The notes: a model not told the origin generated them from the sequence alone. DNA of 64,000 nucleotides from Kangiella spongicola (GCF_003194565.2 NZ_QICH01000001.1:620001-684000), one strand, 5' to 3'. Positions 28,825-38,262 are shown, numbered from the stretch's first letter. Numbers and translations are program-made.

Positions 28825-29985
28825 CTAGGCTTTGGCTTGTTCCATTAGTTCAATGAAATGATCGAACAATGGTGCGGCATCTTGTGGGCCAGGGCTGGCT
28901 TCAGGGTGTCCCTGGAAGCTGAATGCTGGCTTATCTGTGCGATGAATACCTTGTAGAGAATCGTCGAAAAGCGATCTATGAGTAGCTACCAAGTTTTCTG
29001 GCAAGCTCTTTTCATCAACCGCGAAGCCGTGGTTTTGGCTCGTAATCATTACGCGATCTGTTTCTAGCGTCTTCACCGGGTGGTTTGCCCCGTGGTGACC
29101 AAACTTCATCTTAATGGTCTTCGCGCCACTTGCTAAGGCGAGTAGTTGATGGCCTAAGCAAATACCAAAAATAGGAATGTTAGTCTCTAGAAACTCTTGG
29201 ATAGCTGTAATCGCATAGTCACATGGCTCTGGGTCACCTGGGCCATTCGACAAGAAAACACCGTCCGGATTCATAGCCAACACATCCTTAGCTGGTGTTT
29301 CAGCTGGCACAACGGTTAAATCACAACCGCGGTCCGCGAGCATGCGAAGAATGTTTTTCTTCACACCGTAGTCATAGGCGACTACTTTAAATTTTGATTC
29401 TTTGCGTTCGCCGTAACCTTCGACCAAGTCCCAGCTGGTTTGATTCCACTGGTACTGCTCTTTAGTACAAACGACTTTAGCTAGGTCCATGCCCTTTAGG
29501 CCTGGGAACTCTTTAGCTAGCTCAAGAGCTCGCGCTTCATCAACCTCGCCAGCAATGATACACCCGCTAAGGGCACCTTTATCGCGCAAGATTCGAGTTA
29601 AGCGACGAGTATCGATATCTGCGATAGCGACTTTTTTGTTACGCTTAAGATAGTCAGTTAGCGACTCTTCGCTACGCCAGTTGCTGTGTAGCAATGGCAA
29701 ATCACGAATAATCAAACCTTCCGCCCACACATGGTCAGACTCAACATCTTCACTGTTGATTCCTGTGTTTCCAATATGGGGATAAGTTAGAGTGACTATT
29801 TGTTTAGCGTAAGAAGGGTCGGTTAAAATCTCTTGGTAGCCAGTCATGGCTGTGTTGAAAACTACCTCTCCGACAGCTTGCCCATCAAAACCAATTGATG
29901 AACCATGAAAAACGCTACCGTCTTCGAGAACTAAAATGGCGGGTTGCAGACTTGAAAGTAGCTGCTGAGACTCTTGTGTTGGCAA
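28825..29985 (-). CDS. carA: Carbamoyl-phosphate synthase small (glutaminase) subunit
   Basis: Hydrolyses glutamine and passes ammonia to CarB. The 386-residue protein has the N-terminal CarA domain ([32 protein letters not shown]). The class-I glutamine amidotransferase domain has the nucleophile in [14 protein letters not shown] and the His-Glu pair in [10 protein letters not shown]. The N-terminal sequence upstream of ILVLEDG is a little longer than usual. GGAGG precedes the start. The leader upstream carries a promoter-like element and an attenuator-like hairpin. Confidence 0.98.
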   Translation of the reverse strand: MPTQESQQLLSSLQPAILVLEDGSVFHGSSIGFDGQAVGEVVFNTAMTGYQEILTDPSYAKQIVTLTYPHIGNTGINSEDVESDHVWAEGLIIRDLPLLHSNWRSEESLTDYLKRNKKVAIADIDTRRLTRILRDKGALSGCIIAGEVDEARALELAKEFPGLKGMDLAKVVCTKEQYQWNQTSWDLVEGYGERKESKFKVVAYDYGVKKNILRMLADRGCDLTVVPAETPAKDVLAMNPDGVFLSNGPGDPEPCDYAITAIQEFLETNIPIFGICLGHQLLALASGAKTIKMKFGHHGANHPVKTLETDRVMITSQNHGFAVDEKSLPENLVATHRSLFDDSLQGIHRTDKPAFSFQGHPEASPGPQDAAPLFDHFIELMEQAKA

Positions 29986-30008
29986 AGAAACCTCCGTTTT
30001 TTAGGCGC

Positions 30009-30059
30009 AAAAAAATCGGATTCATTCAGGGTCTTGTTAGATTAGACCCCATTGACTCC
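30009..30059 (-). promoter_or_regulatory. Attenuator-like terminator in the carA leader
   Basis: On the reverse strand an extended hairpin (outer arm GGAGTCA pairing imperfectly with TGAATCC, inner GGGTCT/AGACCC) is followed by CGA and seven T residues, 24 bases before the carA start. It lies directly after the predicted transcription start, so it could terminate transcription in response to pyrimidine supply. The mechanism is not shown. Confidence 0.6.
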
Positions 30060-30065
30060 GCACAT

Positions 30066-30094
30066 TTTTTACAAGAAAGACAAATATTCGGCAA
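30066..30094 (-). promoter_or_regulatory. Candidate carA promoter
   Basis: TTGCCG, a 17-base spacer and TAAAAA on the reverse strand predict a start near 30060, at the foot of the attenuator hairpin. Confidence 0.4.
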
Positions 30095-30214
30095 ATTCCA
30101 TGTATTGTAAGGGATCACTATATTCATGTCTATGCGCGTGAACTAACAAAGATGAAAAATAGTGTTAAGAATTTACGAAATTTAAATGGTTTCTTTATTT
30201 GCGTCCTAAAAATG

Positions 30215-30333
30215 AAAAGGGCGGTAGTCCCGCCCATTTTCGAATGGCCTCATGCCTTTTTCACGTTGCTCCCTGCGACTTCCTGTTTCACCAAGTCCCT
30301 CGGCTAGTCTTCCTTATGTGCGTCCCTTGCACA
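30215..30333 (-). ncRNA. Candidate CsrB/RsmY-RsmZ-like regulatory small RNA
   Basis: A roughly 119-nt reverse-strand transcript in the 608-bp carA-dapB spacer. It contains six GGA motifs (AAGGGACG, AAGGAAG, GAGGGACT, CAGGAAG, CAGGGAGC and GCGGGACT), which is the signature of RNAs that titrate CsrA/RsmA. The first GGA sits in the loop of a perfect hairpin, GTGC-AAGGGAC-GCAC. A second pair of sites is framed by GACTT/AAGTC. The transcript ends in the hairpin GGGCGG-GACTA-CCGCCC followed by TTTT, and a promoter-like TTGTAC-N16-TAGAGT precedes it. No reading frame is apparent. The Rfam class was not tested. Confidence 0.65.
30219..30235 (-). terminator. Terminator of the candidate small RNA
   Basis: Perfect 6-bp GGGCGG/CCGCCC stem with a GACTA loop, followed on the reverse strand by TTTTCATTTTT. 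Confidence 0.75.
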
Positions 30334-30339
30334 ACTATT

Positions 30340-30367
30340 ACTCTACGCTTAATTTTCTAAAGTACAA
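30340..30367 (-). promoter_or_regulatory. Promoter-like element for the small RNA
   Basis: TTGTAC, a 16-base spacer and TAGAGT on the reverse strand, seven bases before the predicted start at about 30333. No clear GacA-type upstream palindrome was found. The remaining 30368-30593 stretch shows only a small hairpin at the dapB stop codon. Confidence 0.45.
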
Positions 30368-30593
30368 GAGCATTAATTTTTGAAGAATTCTAGGTAAATT
30401 ATTTTTTTCTATTTATTTACAAGGGTTTATGCGTTTAATTATTGCTAGATCGCCAATATCGACTTGTCAATTCCGCTCGAGATTACTTCTGTTTGAGATA
30501 TCTCTTACAAACCGAATGGACGATCTCCTACAAATATTGGTTGCTCAGTGCCTGATATAAGGCTTGTAGCTCAAGACTGTGTAGCCAAAGTGG

Positions 30594-31397
30594 CTACAAC
30601 CCGAGTACATCCTGCATGCTATATAAGCCAGCAGGCTTATTCTCGAGCCACTTAGCAGCAACTACCGCACCACTAGCAAAGCATTGTCTCGATTGCGCCT
30701 CATGTCTTAAAGTCACCATCTCTCCGTTTAGGGCAAAGACCACATCGTGGGTTCCGACTATATCGCCGGCTCGCATCACGGAGAAACCAATATTGCCTTC
30801 TTTTCTAGGTGACTCGCCTTGACGTGTCCACTCAGCAATATCTTTGAGATCCTCTCCTCGTTCTTTAGCCACGGCTTCGCCAAGCGCTAAGGCAGTGCCC
30901 GAGGGCGCGTCTTTTTTATGCTTATGATGGGCTTCGAATATTTCGATATCAGCTTTATCGCCGAGCAAAGCCGTCGCCTGCTTCACTAAGCCAATAAGGC
31001 TGTTTACCCCGACCGAATAGTTGGCCGCTAAGACAATTGGGATTTCTTTTGCAGCGTCTTCTATTTGTTGTAGCTGTTGCTGTGAATAACCTGTAGTGCC
31101 GATAACCATTGGTGTCTTTGCCGCTACACAGTGCTCTAAGGACTTTATTGAGTAATCTGGCAGACTGAAGTCAATGAGTACCTTATCGGCGCTTAATACA
31201 TGCTGTAAATCAGCGCTAACAGCCACACCTTGTGTCTCCGCCCCGATTAAGTAAGCAATATCATTGCCCACCATAGGATGATCTGCGCGCGCAATAGCAC
31301 CGACCAACTCCGCATCTTTGTCATTGACCGTCGCAATCAGTAGCTCTTTGCCCATACGCCCCGTTGCGGCATTAATGATTATTTGTGTTTTACTCAT
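30594..31397 (-). CDS. dapB: 4-hydroxy-tetrahydrodipicolinate reductase
   Basis: NAD(P)H-dependent reductase of the lysine/diaminopimelate pathway. The 267-residue protein has the N-terminal nucleotide motif INAATGRMGKELL (family GxxGxMG) and VIGTTGYSQQQL. The catalytic segment EAHHKHKKDAPSGTAL has the conserved His and Lys. It has its own ribosome site, 15 bases after the GDSL-lipase gene, so the two are probably cotranscribed. It precedes the candidate small RNA. Confidence 0.97.
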   Translation of the reverse strand: MSKTQIIINAATGRMGKELLIATVNDKDAELVGAIARADHPMVGNDIAYLIGAETQGVAVSADLQHVLSADKVLIDFSLPDYSIKSLEHCVAAKTPMVIGTTGYSQQQLQQIEDAAKEIPIVLAANYSVGVNSLIGLVKQATALLGDKADIEIFEAHHKHKKDAPSGTALALGEAVAKERGEDLKDIAEWTRQGESPRKEGNIGFSVMRAGDIVGTHDVVFALNGEMVTLRHEAQSRQCFASGAVVAAKWLENKPAGLYSMQDVLGL

Positions 31398-31412
31398 AAT
31401 GATTATCTTCTG

Positions 31413-32033
31413 TTAGAGTGCGCCCTGCTCTTGAAGCAGTTCATAAATAGTTTCAGCTAATACTCGGTAGCCTTGGTTATTAAGATGAATTGAATCGGAC
31501 TTGTAAGATCGTGTTTTCAAGAGATCTGACATGGTTTCACCATCAAACACCACCTTATGCTCACGCGCTAATTCTTCGTAGAACCCCGCCGAATCTGAAA
31601 ACAGGTTTTTCTCTGGAATACCCATCAATACAACGTCCGCACCAGACAATCGAATCATTTCTATCATTTTCGAAAGGTTTGCCTTGGTCTGAGCTTGGTT
31701 TAGGTTACGAAGTATGTCGTTGCCACCTTCCATTAATATCACTAGCTGCGGGTTATGTGTTTCCAATACCAAGGGCAGTCGCTGTACACCTTCTGCGGTC
31801 ACTTCACCGGATACCCCAGCATTAATCACCTCGAGCCCCGTCAGCTCAGATAAGACATCAGGGTACGCCTTCCCTTCGGATGCGCCGACGCCATCGGTCA
31901 AGCTATCACCAAAAGCAACAATAGTTGCATCACTAGCTAGCGGCTCTAAGCTTTGTTCTCCCGAACAAGCAGCCAGCAACATTAACATCGCCCCTAAAAG
32001 GAGCATCTTAGTCTTAAATAAAAGCTCTATCAT
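31413..32033 (-). CDS. GDSL-family lysophospholipase/arylesterase, lipoprotein (TesA-like)
   Basis: A 206-residue SGNH hydrolase. Block I is IVAFGDSLTDGVGAS (nucleophile Ser), block II has the oxyanion Gly in NAGVSGEVTAEG, block III is MEGGNDILRNL, and block V is KSDSIHLNNQGY with the Asp-His pair. The N-terminus is a lipoprotein signal ending LLAAC (Cys about residue 23), unlike the periplasmic E. coli TesA, so it is probably membrane-tethered. ATG at 32006 is an alternative start. It lies upstream of dapB. Confidence 0.9.
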   Translation of the reverse strand: MIELLFKTKMLLLGAMLMLLAACSGEQSLEPLASDATIVAFGDSLTDGVGASEGKAYPDVLSELTGLEVINAGVSGEVTAEGVQRLPLVLETHNPQLVILMEGGNDILRNLNQAQTKANLSKMIEMIRLSGADVVLMGIPEKNLFSDSAGFYEELAREHKVVFDGETMSDLLKTRSYKSDSIHLNNQGYRVLAETIYELLQEQGAL

Positions 32034-32093
32034 CTCAACTCATCAGCTACATGATAATATGCCCATGAGCATAAATGTTTTTTCTAACAAACA

Positions 32094-32121
32094 CAAAAAA
32101 AGCCCACACAGGGTGGGCTTT
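32094..32121 (-). terminator. Terminator downstream of dnaJ
   Basis: Nine-base AAAGCCCAC/GTGGGCTTT stem with a 5-base loop, followed on the reverse strand by seven T residues. Confidence 0.88.
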
Positions 32122-32144
32122 AAATATAAATTTAAATAGACGAC

Positions 32145-33293
32145 TTAGCTGGTCATAGTATCCCAGAATTTTTTAACGCCATCGAACCAAGAGGTTTGTT
32201 TCGGGCTGTTCTTACCGCCCGAGTCATTAACCGTTTGTTGGAACTCTTCAAGAAGCTCTTTTTGCTTCTTGCTCAGCTTCACCGGCGTTTCAAGAATCAC
32301 GCGACATAGCAAATCACCAACCATGCTGCTGCGAACGCCTTTAACACCCTTACCTTTCAAGCGGAACATACGGCCTGTTTGTGTTTCGGCAGGGATGGTT
32401 AAAGCCACCTTGCCATCAAGCGTTGGTACATCAAGCTTGCCGCCGAGCGCCGCCGTCACAAAGCTCAAAGGAACTTCACAATACAAGTTAACGCCGTCAC
32501 GCTTAAAGATTGGATGCTCTTTTACGTAAACCTGAACATACAAATCACCTGCAATGGCACCGGGTCCGCCAGCTTCGCCTTCGCCACTTAAGCGAACGCG
32601 CATACCGTCATCAATTCCTGCTGGAATCGTGACTTTAAGTTCTTTTGTCTTGTGTACGCGACCTTGACCATGACAATCATTACAAGGGTCTTTAATCACC
32701 TGACCTGTGCCCTGACAGTCTGGACAAGTTTGCTGTACTGAGAAGAAACCTTGGCTCATGCGAACAGCACCCTGACCGGCACAAGTAGTACAAGTCGTGG
32801 TACCAGAACCTGGTTTAGCACCATCGCCGTCACAAGTATCGCAGTTTACGTAAGTCGGAACTTTAATTTCCTTCTCGACGCCTTTAACCGCTTCTTCAAG
32901 CGTTATCTCTAAGTTGTACTGTAGATCATTACCGCGAGCTTGGCGTCTGCCACCTCCGCCGCGACGACCACCGCCACCACCGAAGATATCGCCAAAAATA
33001 TCACCAAAAATATCGTTAAAGTCGCCACCGCCGCCGAAGCCACCTGCGCCTCCACCACCCATGTTTGGATCTACGCCAGCATGACCATACTGATCATACA
33101 TTTGACGCTTTTGTGGATCGCTCAAAACCTCATAGGCTTCTTTCGCTTCTTTGAAGCGTTGCTCAGCTTCTTTATCATCTGGATTACGATCCGGGTGGTT
33201 TTTCATCGCTAAGCGACGATAAGCCTTTTTTAATTCGGCTTTGTCAGCGCCTTTCGACACACCCAATACTTCGTAATAATCGCGTTTCGACAT
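32145..33293 (-). CDS. dnaJ: Chaperone DnaJ
   Basis: Hsp40 co-chaperone that delivers unfolded clients to DnaK and stimulates its ATPase. The 382-residue type-I protein has the J-domain with HPD (about residues 33-35), a long Gly/Phe-rich linker (about 76-120), and four CxxCxGxG-type zinc-finger repeats ([32 protein letters not shown]). A C-terminal substrate domain follows. It is 228 bases downstream of dnaK, a spacer that contains a repeated element. Confidence 0.98.
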   Translation of the reverse strand: MSKRDYYEVLGVSKGADKAELKKAYRRLAMKNHPDRNPDDKEAEQRFKEAKEAYEVLSDPQKRQMYDQYGHAGVDPNMGGGGAGGFGGGGDFNDIFGDIFGDIFGGGGGRRGGGGRRQARGNDLQYNLEITLEEAVKGVEKEIKVPTYVNCDTCDGDGAKPGSGTTTCTTCAGQGAVRMSQGFFSVQQTCPDCQGTGQVIKDPCNDCHGQGRVHKTKELKVTIPAGIDDGMRVRLSGEGEAGGPGAIAGDLYVQVYVKEHPIFKRDGVNLYCEVPLSFVTAALGGKLDVPTLDGKVALTIPAETQTGRMFRLKGKGVKGVRSSMVGDLLCRVILETPVKLSKKQKELLEEFQQTVNDSGGKNSPKQTSWFDGVKKFWDTMTS

Positions 33294-33325
33294 AATTAGC
33301 TACTTTTTCTTCAATCTTTTTAAAC

Positions 33326-33352
33326 CGCAAACGCAGGAAACAAATCCTGCGT
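33326..33352 (-). other. Hairpin in the dnaK-dnaJ spacer
   Basis: AACGCAGGA/TCCTGCGTT inverted repeat without a following T-run. It may be a partial terminator or processing hairpin that lowers dnaJ expression relative to dnaK. Confidence 0.45.
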
Positions 33353-33417
33353 TTACCTTAACTCTTATCCATGGATATCGCATCCCAAAGATAATCTTTT
33401 AAAACGAGCTATTTGGC

Positions 33418-33515
33418 TTGAAAGCGAGGCGCTGAGTTTTCGAGAAGCGGAGTTTACTCAGGTAAATGAGCACTCGCAGAAAACTCAGCAACAAAGCTAT
33501 CGAGTCAAAAAGACG
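33418..33515 (-). repeat. Dispersed ~98-bp repeat, copy A (3' of dnaK)
   Basis: Shares ordered blocks with 44638-44733: AAGCGGAGtTTAC, CAACAaAGCTATcG and CAAAAAGACG (differences in lower case), with partly palindromic interiors (TTACTCAGGTAA). It ends 6 bases from the dnaK stop codon. This kind of element looks like a small non-coding dispersed repeat. Confidence 0.7.
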
Positions 33516-33521
33516 TTTTAA

Positions 33522-35456
33522 TTACGACTTAGATTTGTCGTCCTTAACTTCCTCAAACTCAGCATCAACAACATCATCACCAGCATTGCTATCAGATGTT
33601 TGCTCACCACCAGCCTGTTGGCCAGCTTCAGCTTGCTGCTGCGCGTTTGCGTACATACGCTCAGCCATCTTCGCAGATGCTTGGCTTAACGCTTCAGTCT
33701 TCGCTTTAATATCTTCTAAGTCGTCGCCTTTAATCGCTTCTTCAAGCTCATTAGCAGCTTTTTCAATCGCTTCTTTCTCGCCGTCTTCGAACGTAATACT
33801 TTCATCGTTCAATGATTTACGAGAAGCGTGAACTAGGCCATCCGCTTGGTTACGCGCTTCGACCAGCTCCTGGAACTTCTTATCTTCTTCAGCGTGCGCC
33901 TCAGCATCTTTTACCATTTGCTCGATTTCTTCATCGCTCAAACCTGAAGAGGCTTTAATCTGAATCGATTGCTCTTTACCAGTCGCTTTATCTTTCGCAG
34001 AAACGTGCATGATACCGTTGGCATCGATGTCGAACGTTACTTCGATCTGTGGCGTACCGCGTGGTGCTGGCGGAATATCAGCTAAGTCAAAACGACCTAG
34101 TGACTTATTCTGCGAGGCCATTTTACGCTCACCTTGAAGTACATGAACCGTTACTGCTGTTTGGTTATCTTCTGCTGTTGAGAAGGTTTGCGATGCCTTA
34201 GTCGGAATCGTTGTGTTCTTATCAATCAGTGGAGTCATTACCTGACCCATTGTTTCGATACCAAGCGTTAGAGGCGTTACGTCTAGTAGTAGAACGTCTT
34301 TCACGTCACCACCTAGTACCGCACCTTGAATCGCTGCACCAACTGCTACTGCTTCATCAGGGTTAACGTCTTTACGAGCATCTTTGCCGAAGAATCCAGA
34401 AACAGCTTCCTGTACTTTAGGCATACGAGTCTGACCACCGACTAGGATTACGTCGTCGATTTCAGAAGTAGAAACGCCGGCATCTTTTAGTGACTGCTTC
34501 ACTGGCTCTAGCGTACGCTCAACCAAGTCTTCAACCAATGCTTCTAATTTCGCACGAGTTAGCTTGATGTTAAGGTGCTTAGGACCTGTTGAGTCAGCTG
34601 TGATGTACGGTAGGTTTACTTCCGTTTGGCTGCTTGAAGACAATTCAATCTTCGCTTTCTCACCAGCTTCTTTCAAACGCTGCATCGCTAGTGCGTCGCC
34701 TTTTAGGTCAATGCCCGAGTCTTTCTTGAACTCTTCTGCTAAGTATTCGATAACGCGCATATCGAAATCTTCACCACCAAGGAATGTATCACCGTTGGTC
34801 GAAAGAACTTCAAACGTATGCTCGCCGTCAACTTCGGCAATTTCAATGATAGAGATATCGAACGTACCACCACCAAGGTCATAAACTGCAACCGTGCGGT
34901 CGCCACGCTCTTTATCCATACCGTATGCTAACGCCGCCGCTGTCGGCTCGTTAATAATACGCTTTACATCTAAACCAGCGATACGACCGGCGTCTTTAGT
35001 CGCTTGACGCTGTGAATCGTTAAAGTATGCAGGAACTGTAATTACTGCTTCTTTAACTTCTTCACCTAGGAAGTCTTCTGCTGTTTTCTTCATCTTTTTC
35101 AAGATTTCAGCAGAAACCTGAGGCGGTGCCATTTTCTTATCGTTTACTTGAACCCAAGCATCACCGTTGTCGGCTTCGATAATTTTATAAGGAACCATAC
35201 CCGTATCTTTTTGAACCACCTGATCTTTGAACTTACGTCCGATCAAACGCTTGATAGCGTATAAAGTGTTCTCTGGGTTAGTTACTGCTTGGCGTTTCGC
35301 AGACTGACCAACCAATGTCTCACCGTCTGTATAGGCGATGATCGATGGGGTCGTGCGTGTACCTTCCGCGTTTTCAATAACGCGAGGTTTGTCACCGTCC
35401 ATGACGGCAACACATGAATTTGTTGTACCTAAATCAATACCGATTATTTTGGCCAT
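33522..35456 (-). CDS. dnaK: Chaperone DnaK (Hsp70)
   Basis: ATP-driven folding chaperone. The 644-residue protein begins [18 protein letters not shown] and has the ATPase signatures [16 protein letters not shown] and [17 protein letters not shown]. The linker [18 protein letters not shown] leads to the substrate domain, and the Gln/Ala-rich tail ends EEVKDD. A heat-shock-type promoter sequence lies upstream. Unlike E. coli, the gene is separated from dnaJ by 228 bases and from grpE by three other genes. Confidence 0.99.
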   Translation of the reverse strand: MAKIIGIDLGTTNSCVAVMDGDKPRVIENAEGTRTTPSIIAYTDGETLVGQSAKRQAVTNPENTLYAIKRLIGRKFKDQVVQKDTGMVPYKIIEADNGDAWVQVNDKKMAPPQVSAEILKKMKKTAEDFLGEEVKEAVITVPAYFNDSQRQATKDAGRIAGLDVKRIINEPTAAALAYGMDKERGDRTVAVYDLGGGTFDISIIEIAEVDGEHTFEVLSTNGDTFLGGEDFDMRVIEYLAEEFKKDSGIDLKGDALAMQRLKEAGEKAKIELSSSSQTEVNLPYITADSTGPKHLNIKLTRAKLEALVEDLVERTLEPVKQSLKDAGVSTSEIDDVILVGGQTRMPKVQEAVSGFFGKDARKDVNPDEAVAVGAAIQGAVLGGDVKDVLLLDVTPLTLGIETMGQVMTPLIDKNTTIPTKASQTFSTAEDNQTAVTVHVLQGERKMASQNKSLGRFDLADIPPAPRGTPQIEVTFDIDANGIMHVSAKDKATGKEQSIQIKASSGLSDEEIEQMVKDAEAHAEEDKKFQELVEARNQADGLVHASRKSLNDESITFEDGEKEAIEKAANELEEAIKGDDLEDIKAKTEALSQASAKMAERMYANAQQQAEAGQQAGGEQTSDSNAGDDVVDAEFEEVKDDKSKS

Positions 35457-35497
35457 GTTTTCACTCCAAAAGGGTCTTTAAATCTTGCTTGTAGCTT

Positions 35498-35525
35498 ATG
35501 TGGGGGCTGGGTAAAGTAGATCAAC
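35498..35525 (-). promoter_or_regulatory. Sigma-32-like promoter of dnaK
   Basis: GTTGAT, a 13-base spacer and CCCCCACAT on the reverse strand resemble the heat-shock consensus CTTGAA-N13/14-CCCCATnT. It lies about 45 bases upstream of the start codon. Confidence 0.55.
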
Positions 35526-35663
35526 CCCTTAAGCCTACTTTTTTTATGGTTACTCAAAAAGGCCACTCAAATGTTTATCGTCATAATCGAGCAGACCCAA
35601 CTTAGGAGGGAATATTGGTGGTGGAGTCTGTTTTTCAAGGGGTGTATCTCAAAAAGTCATAAA

Positions 35664-35689
35664 AAAAGCTGATCCGAAGACCAGCTTTT
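35664..35689 (-). terminator. Terminator after the first small Cys protein gene
   Basis: AAAAGCTG/CAGCTTTT stem with a short interior, followed on the reverse strand by T residues. Confidence 0.8.
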
Positions 35690-35741
35690 AAGAAGGAAGC
35701 TATGAGCTAGCCTCTTCTCTTGGGGCAAACGCAAAACTCGT

Positions 35742-36023
35742 TTAGGCTTCTTTACAGGCTTCTCGAGCTTTACCTTTAATCTCCTGCACTTTAGCATGAT
35801 CGCCATTCTTATTGGCCTCAACTAGCGCTTCATAGTCGGTGTTTTCGACCACACACTGGCAACTCTGCTTCTTTTGCGCCTTGATTTCCTCAGGCAATTG
35901 CTGTGTTTTCATATCACAGGCTTGAAGGTCTTGTTGCTTCATGTTTTCTGCGTCATTTGCCATGGCGCTAGTGGTTAAAACTAAGCCTAATACTGTGGAT
36001 AATGTCATAATTGTCTTTTTCAT
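35742..36023 (-). CDS. Small secreted four-cysteine protein, paralogue 1
   Basis: A 93-residue protein of unknown function with a signal peptide cut after AMA (about residue 22). The mature part starts NDAENMKQQDLQAC and has four cysteines: QAC, SCQC and EAC. The segment VENTDYEALVEANKNGD is nearly shared with the next gene upstream. The even number of Cys suggests two disulfides in the periplasm. It is rich in charged residues and probably helical. It arose by tandem duplication and lies between dnaK and the yebC-like gene. Confidence 0.75.
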   Translation of the reverse strand: MKKTIMTLSTVLGLVLTTSAMANDAENMKQQDLQACDMKTQQLPEEIKAQKKQSCQCVVENTDYEALVEANKNGDHAKVQEIKGKAREACKEA

Positions 36024-36088
36024 AATTTACACCTTCCAAATATTTAGATGTTGTGGGGGATTTGTTTAGTTAATACTATTAATTGCAA

Positions 36089-36364
36089 CTATTCAGCGCA
36101 GGCTTCTTTGGCTTCTTCGTTGATCTCTTGAATTTTCGCCAGATCACCATTCTTCTTAGCTTCGGCTAAAGCTTCATAGTCAGTGTTTTCAATTTCACAC
36201 TCACATGGCTTTTGCTCTTGCTCGCCTTCTTGGTTAGTTTTTACTTGGGTTTGTGCTTCACAAGCTCGTATGTCAAGTCGCTTTAATGCTTCTGCATCAT
36301 TGGCATGAACAGAGCCAGTCGCTAAACCAAAAATGACACCTAATACTACAATTGGAGTTTTCAT
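36089..36364 (-). CDS. Small secreted four-cysteine protein, paralogue 2
   Basis: A 91-residue paralogue of the adjacent gene. Signal peptide cut near VHA; mature start NDAEALKRLDIRAC. The Cys pattern RAC, PCECE and EAC, and the block ENTDYEALAEAKKNGDLAKI match the paralogue. The central linker differs and is rich in Gln/Glu. The two genes are 65 bases apart in the same direction. I recognise no domain; a redox, metal or binding role is possible but not shown. Confidence 0.75.
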   Translation of the reverse strand: MKTPIVVLGVIFGLATGSVHANDAEALKRLDIRACEAQTQVKTNQEGEQEQKPCECEIENTDYEALAEAKKNGDLAKIQEINEEAKEACAE

Positions 36365-36692
36365 ACTATTTCACCTTTTGTTGTAAATGGACTTTTGTTG
36401 TATCACGCAAAACTCACGTTAAGACATGAACCATTTCACACTCGATCCTTTGTAAAATGGGGTTTAACATTTGGCCGCTTTTTTGTGATACATTCGCCTT
36501 CATCAGTGCTTATTAGCTAACACTTTCGAGGTGAGGCAGTCGACAGAGCTATCAAATGCAAGCAATTGATAAATAAGGACAAATGCATTCTTAAATATTT
36601 GGATATGATAGTTCGCTCACATTATTGAAAGGAACTTTTTAAAGGGGAAACTGTTCATCGGAATAAGAGTCAAAGTTAAGTTTGGTGGCATT

Positions 36693-36729
36693 AAAAAAGC
36701 CCCTTAATGGTGTTCTCACTAAGGGGCTT
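36693..36729 (-). terminator. Terminator downstream of the YebC-family gene
   Basis: Ten-base AAGCCCCTTA/TAAGGGGCTT stem, followed on the reverse strand by six T residues. The stretch 36365-36692 holds no gene that I can support; it should contain the promoter for the small Cys proteins. Confidence 0.88.
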
Positions 36730-36759
36730 ATCGACAACATCTATTAGATATTATTGTGG

Positions 36760-37476
36760 TCAGAACTCAGCGTTGTGGTAGACGTTTTGCACATCATCCT
36801 GGTCGTTAGCCATTTCCATAAATTTATCGAACATTTCTTTATCTTCACCAGAAATCTGCGTCATCACTTTAGGAATAAATTGGATCTCATCAACGTCAAA
36901 CTCAATCCCTTCAAAGCTGTCGAGTAGAGCCTGTTTGGCTTTGAAGTATTCTTGTTGGGGTGCAAAGACGGTAATTTTGCCGTCTTCATGTTCGATATCG
37001 GTCACATCAACATCCGCCATCATTAATGCTTCGAGCACCGCTTCTTCATCATCATGAGCAAAGACAAAGATAGCGCTGTGATCGAACATGTGCATCACGC
37101 TGCCTTCCGTGCCGATCTTAGATTTCGTTTTAACAAAACACTGGCGAACCTCACCAAAAGTACGGTTTGGATTATCCGTTAGACAATCCACAATCACCAT
37201 AACGTTACCTGGGGCATAACCCTCATAGCGTGCAACCGCGAAGTCTTCGCCCGCTCCGCCTTCAGCTTTGTCGATGGCTTTTTGAATAACGTGAGCTGGG
37301 ACCTGATCACGCTTAGCGCGGTCAAGTAGGCTTCTTAATGCCAGATTGCTTTCTGGCTCAGGTCCACCCTGTTTAGCCGTTACATAGATTTCTCGACTGT
37401 ACTTGCTGTAGACCTTGGCGTTTTGATCAGACGTTTTCGCCATTGACTCTTTACGGTTTTGGAAGGCTCGACCCAT
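36760..37476 (-). CDS. YebC/PmpR-family protein (YeeN-like)
   Basis: A 238-residue member of the YebC family, which acts as translation factor or DNA-binding regulator. The start [14 protein letters not shown] and the segments [18 protein letters not shown] and [13 protein letters not shown] fit the YeeN branch more than YebC itself. The remaining family features are present, for example [32 protein letters not shown] and FIPKVM. It is read alone, with a terminator on its 3' side, downstream of grpE. Confidence 0.9.
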   Translation of the reverse strand: MGRAFQNRKESMAKTSDQNAKVYSKYSREIYVTAKQGGPEPESNLALRSLLDRAKRDQVPAHVIQKAIDKAEGGAGEDFAVARYEGYAPGNVMVIVDCLTDNPNRTFGEVRQCFVKTKSKIGTEGSVMHMFDHSAIFVFAHDDEEAVLEALMMADVDVTDIEHEDGKITVFAPQQEYFKAKQALLDSFEGIEFDVDEIQFIPKVMTQISGEDKEMFDKFMEMANDQDDVQNVYHNAEF

Positions 37477-37563
37477 CTTAATTCTCTCGTGATTGTGGTT
37501 TCAAAATTTGGGGTATTGTATTACGAAATGCTCAGAAAGTGGGCATTTATAACCGATAGATAT

Positions 37564-37597
37564 AAAAAAAGCTGCCCTTTCTTAAAGAGACAGCTTT
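37564..37597 (-). terminator. Terminator downstream of grpE
   Basis: AAAGCTG/CAGCTTT stem extended by CTTT/AAAG pairing, followed on the reverse strand by seven T residues. Confidence 0.8.
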
Positions 37598-37626
37598 CTT
37601 TAATACCTTTGACTAAGTCGTTTTCG

Positions 37627-38262
37627 CTATTGAGCGACTACAACTCGCGCTGGACGAATCACTCGACCATTGAGTGAATAGCCCTTTTGGAAGACGTCGA
37701 TCACTGTATTCTTCTCATGATCCGGACTCGGTACCATGGTCATGGCTTCGTGCAGTTGTGGATCGAACACTTCTTCAATCGGGTTTAACTGCTCAACACC
37801 AAACTTATTCAAAGTCGATAAGGTTAGCTTCAATGTTAGCTCCATGCCTTCCTTCATTGCTTTCGACTCTTCGTGTTCAGCCTTTGCCTGCAAGCCTTGC
37901 TCTAGACTATCGACCACAGCCAACAATTCTTCAGCGAACTTCTCAATGGCATACTTTCGCGCACTGATCACTTCTTTTTCAGAACGACGACGGATGTTGT
38001 CAGCTTCTGCCTTAGTGCGTAGGGCTAAATCCATATTTTCAGCAGCTTTCGCTTCTGCTTCTTCTAACGCTTTTTCTAACTCAATGATTTTACGTTCTTC
38101 ATCGCTTAGATCCGCTAAATTATCTTCTTCAGCCGCTTCAACTGCTTCTTCTAAAGCTTCGTCCACGACTTTTTTCACTTGCTCTTCAGCAGCTTCCATT
38201 TGCTCCTCGCTAAGTGCTTCATTTTTTTCAACATCTTGATTTTGCTTGTCTTTCTCAGACAT
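37627..38262 (-). CDS. grpE: Nucleotide exchange factor GrpE
   Basis: Releases ADP from DnaK. The 211-residue protein has an acidic, Glu-rich N-terminal tail and a long coiled-coil helix (about 55-115, DLALRTKAEADNIRRRSEKE). The C-terminal beta domain contains DPQLHEAMTMVPSPDHEKN and ends GRVIRPARVVVAQ. I chose ATG at 38262 with GGAG six bases upstream. An in-frame ATG at 38319 would place the start inside the heat-shock promoter, so it is rejected. The gene stands apart from dnaK. Confidence 0.96.
   Translation of the reverse strand: MSEKDKQNQDVEKNEALSEEQMEAAEEQVKKVVDEALEEAVEAAEEDNLADLSDEERKIIELEKALEEAEAKAAENMDLALRTKAEADNIRRRSEKEVISARKYAIEKFAEELLAVVDSLEQGLQAKAEHEESKAMKEGMELTLKLTLSTLNKFGVEQLNPIEEVFDPQLHEAMTMVPSPDHEKNTVIDVFQKGYSLNGRVIRPARVVVAQ

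Noticed and set aside
33460-33500. CIRCE-like half site (GAGCACTC) near dnaK
   Set aside because: Only one half matches, it is downstream of dnaK and belongs to the dispersed repeat.
36500-36530. Imperfect inverted repeat AGTGCT...AACACT considered as CIRCE
   Set aside because: Arms and spacing do not match the CIRCE consensus, and it is not next to a chaperone start.
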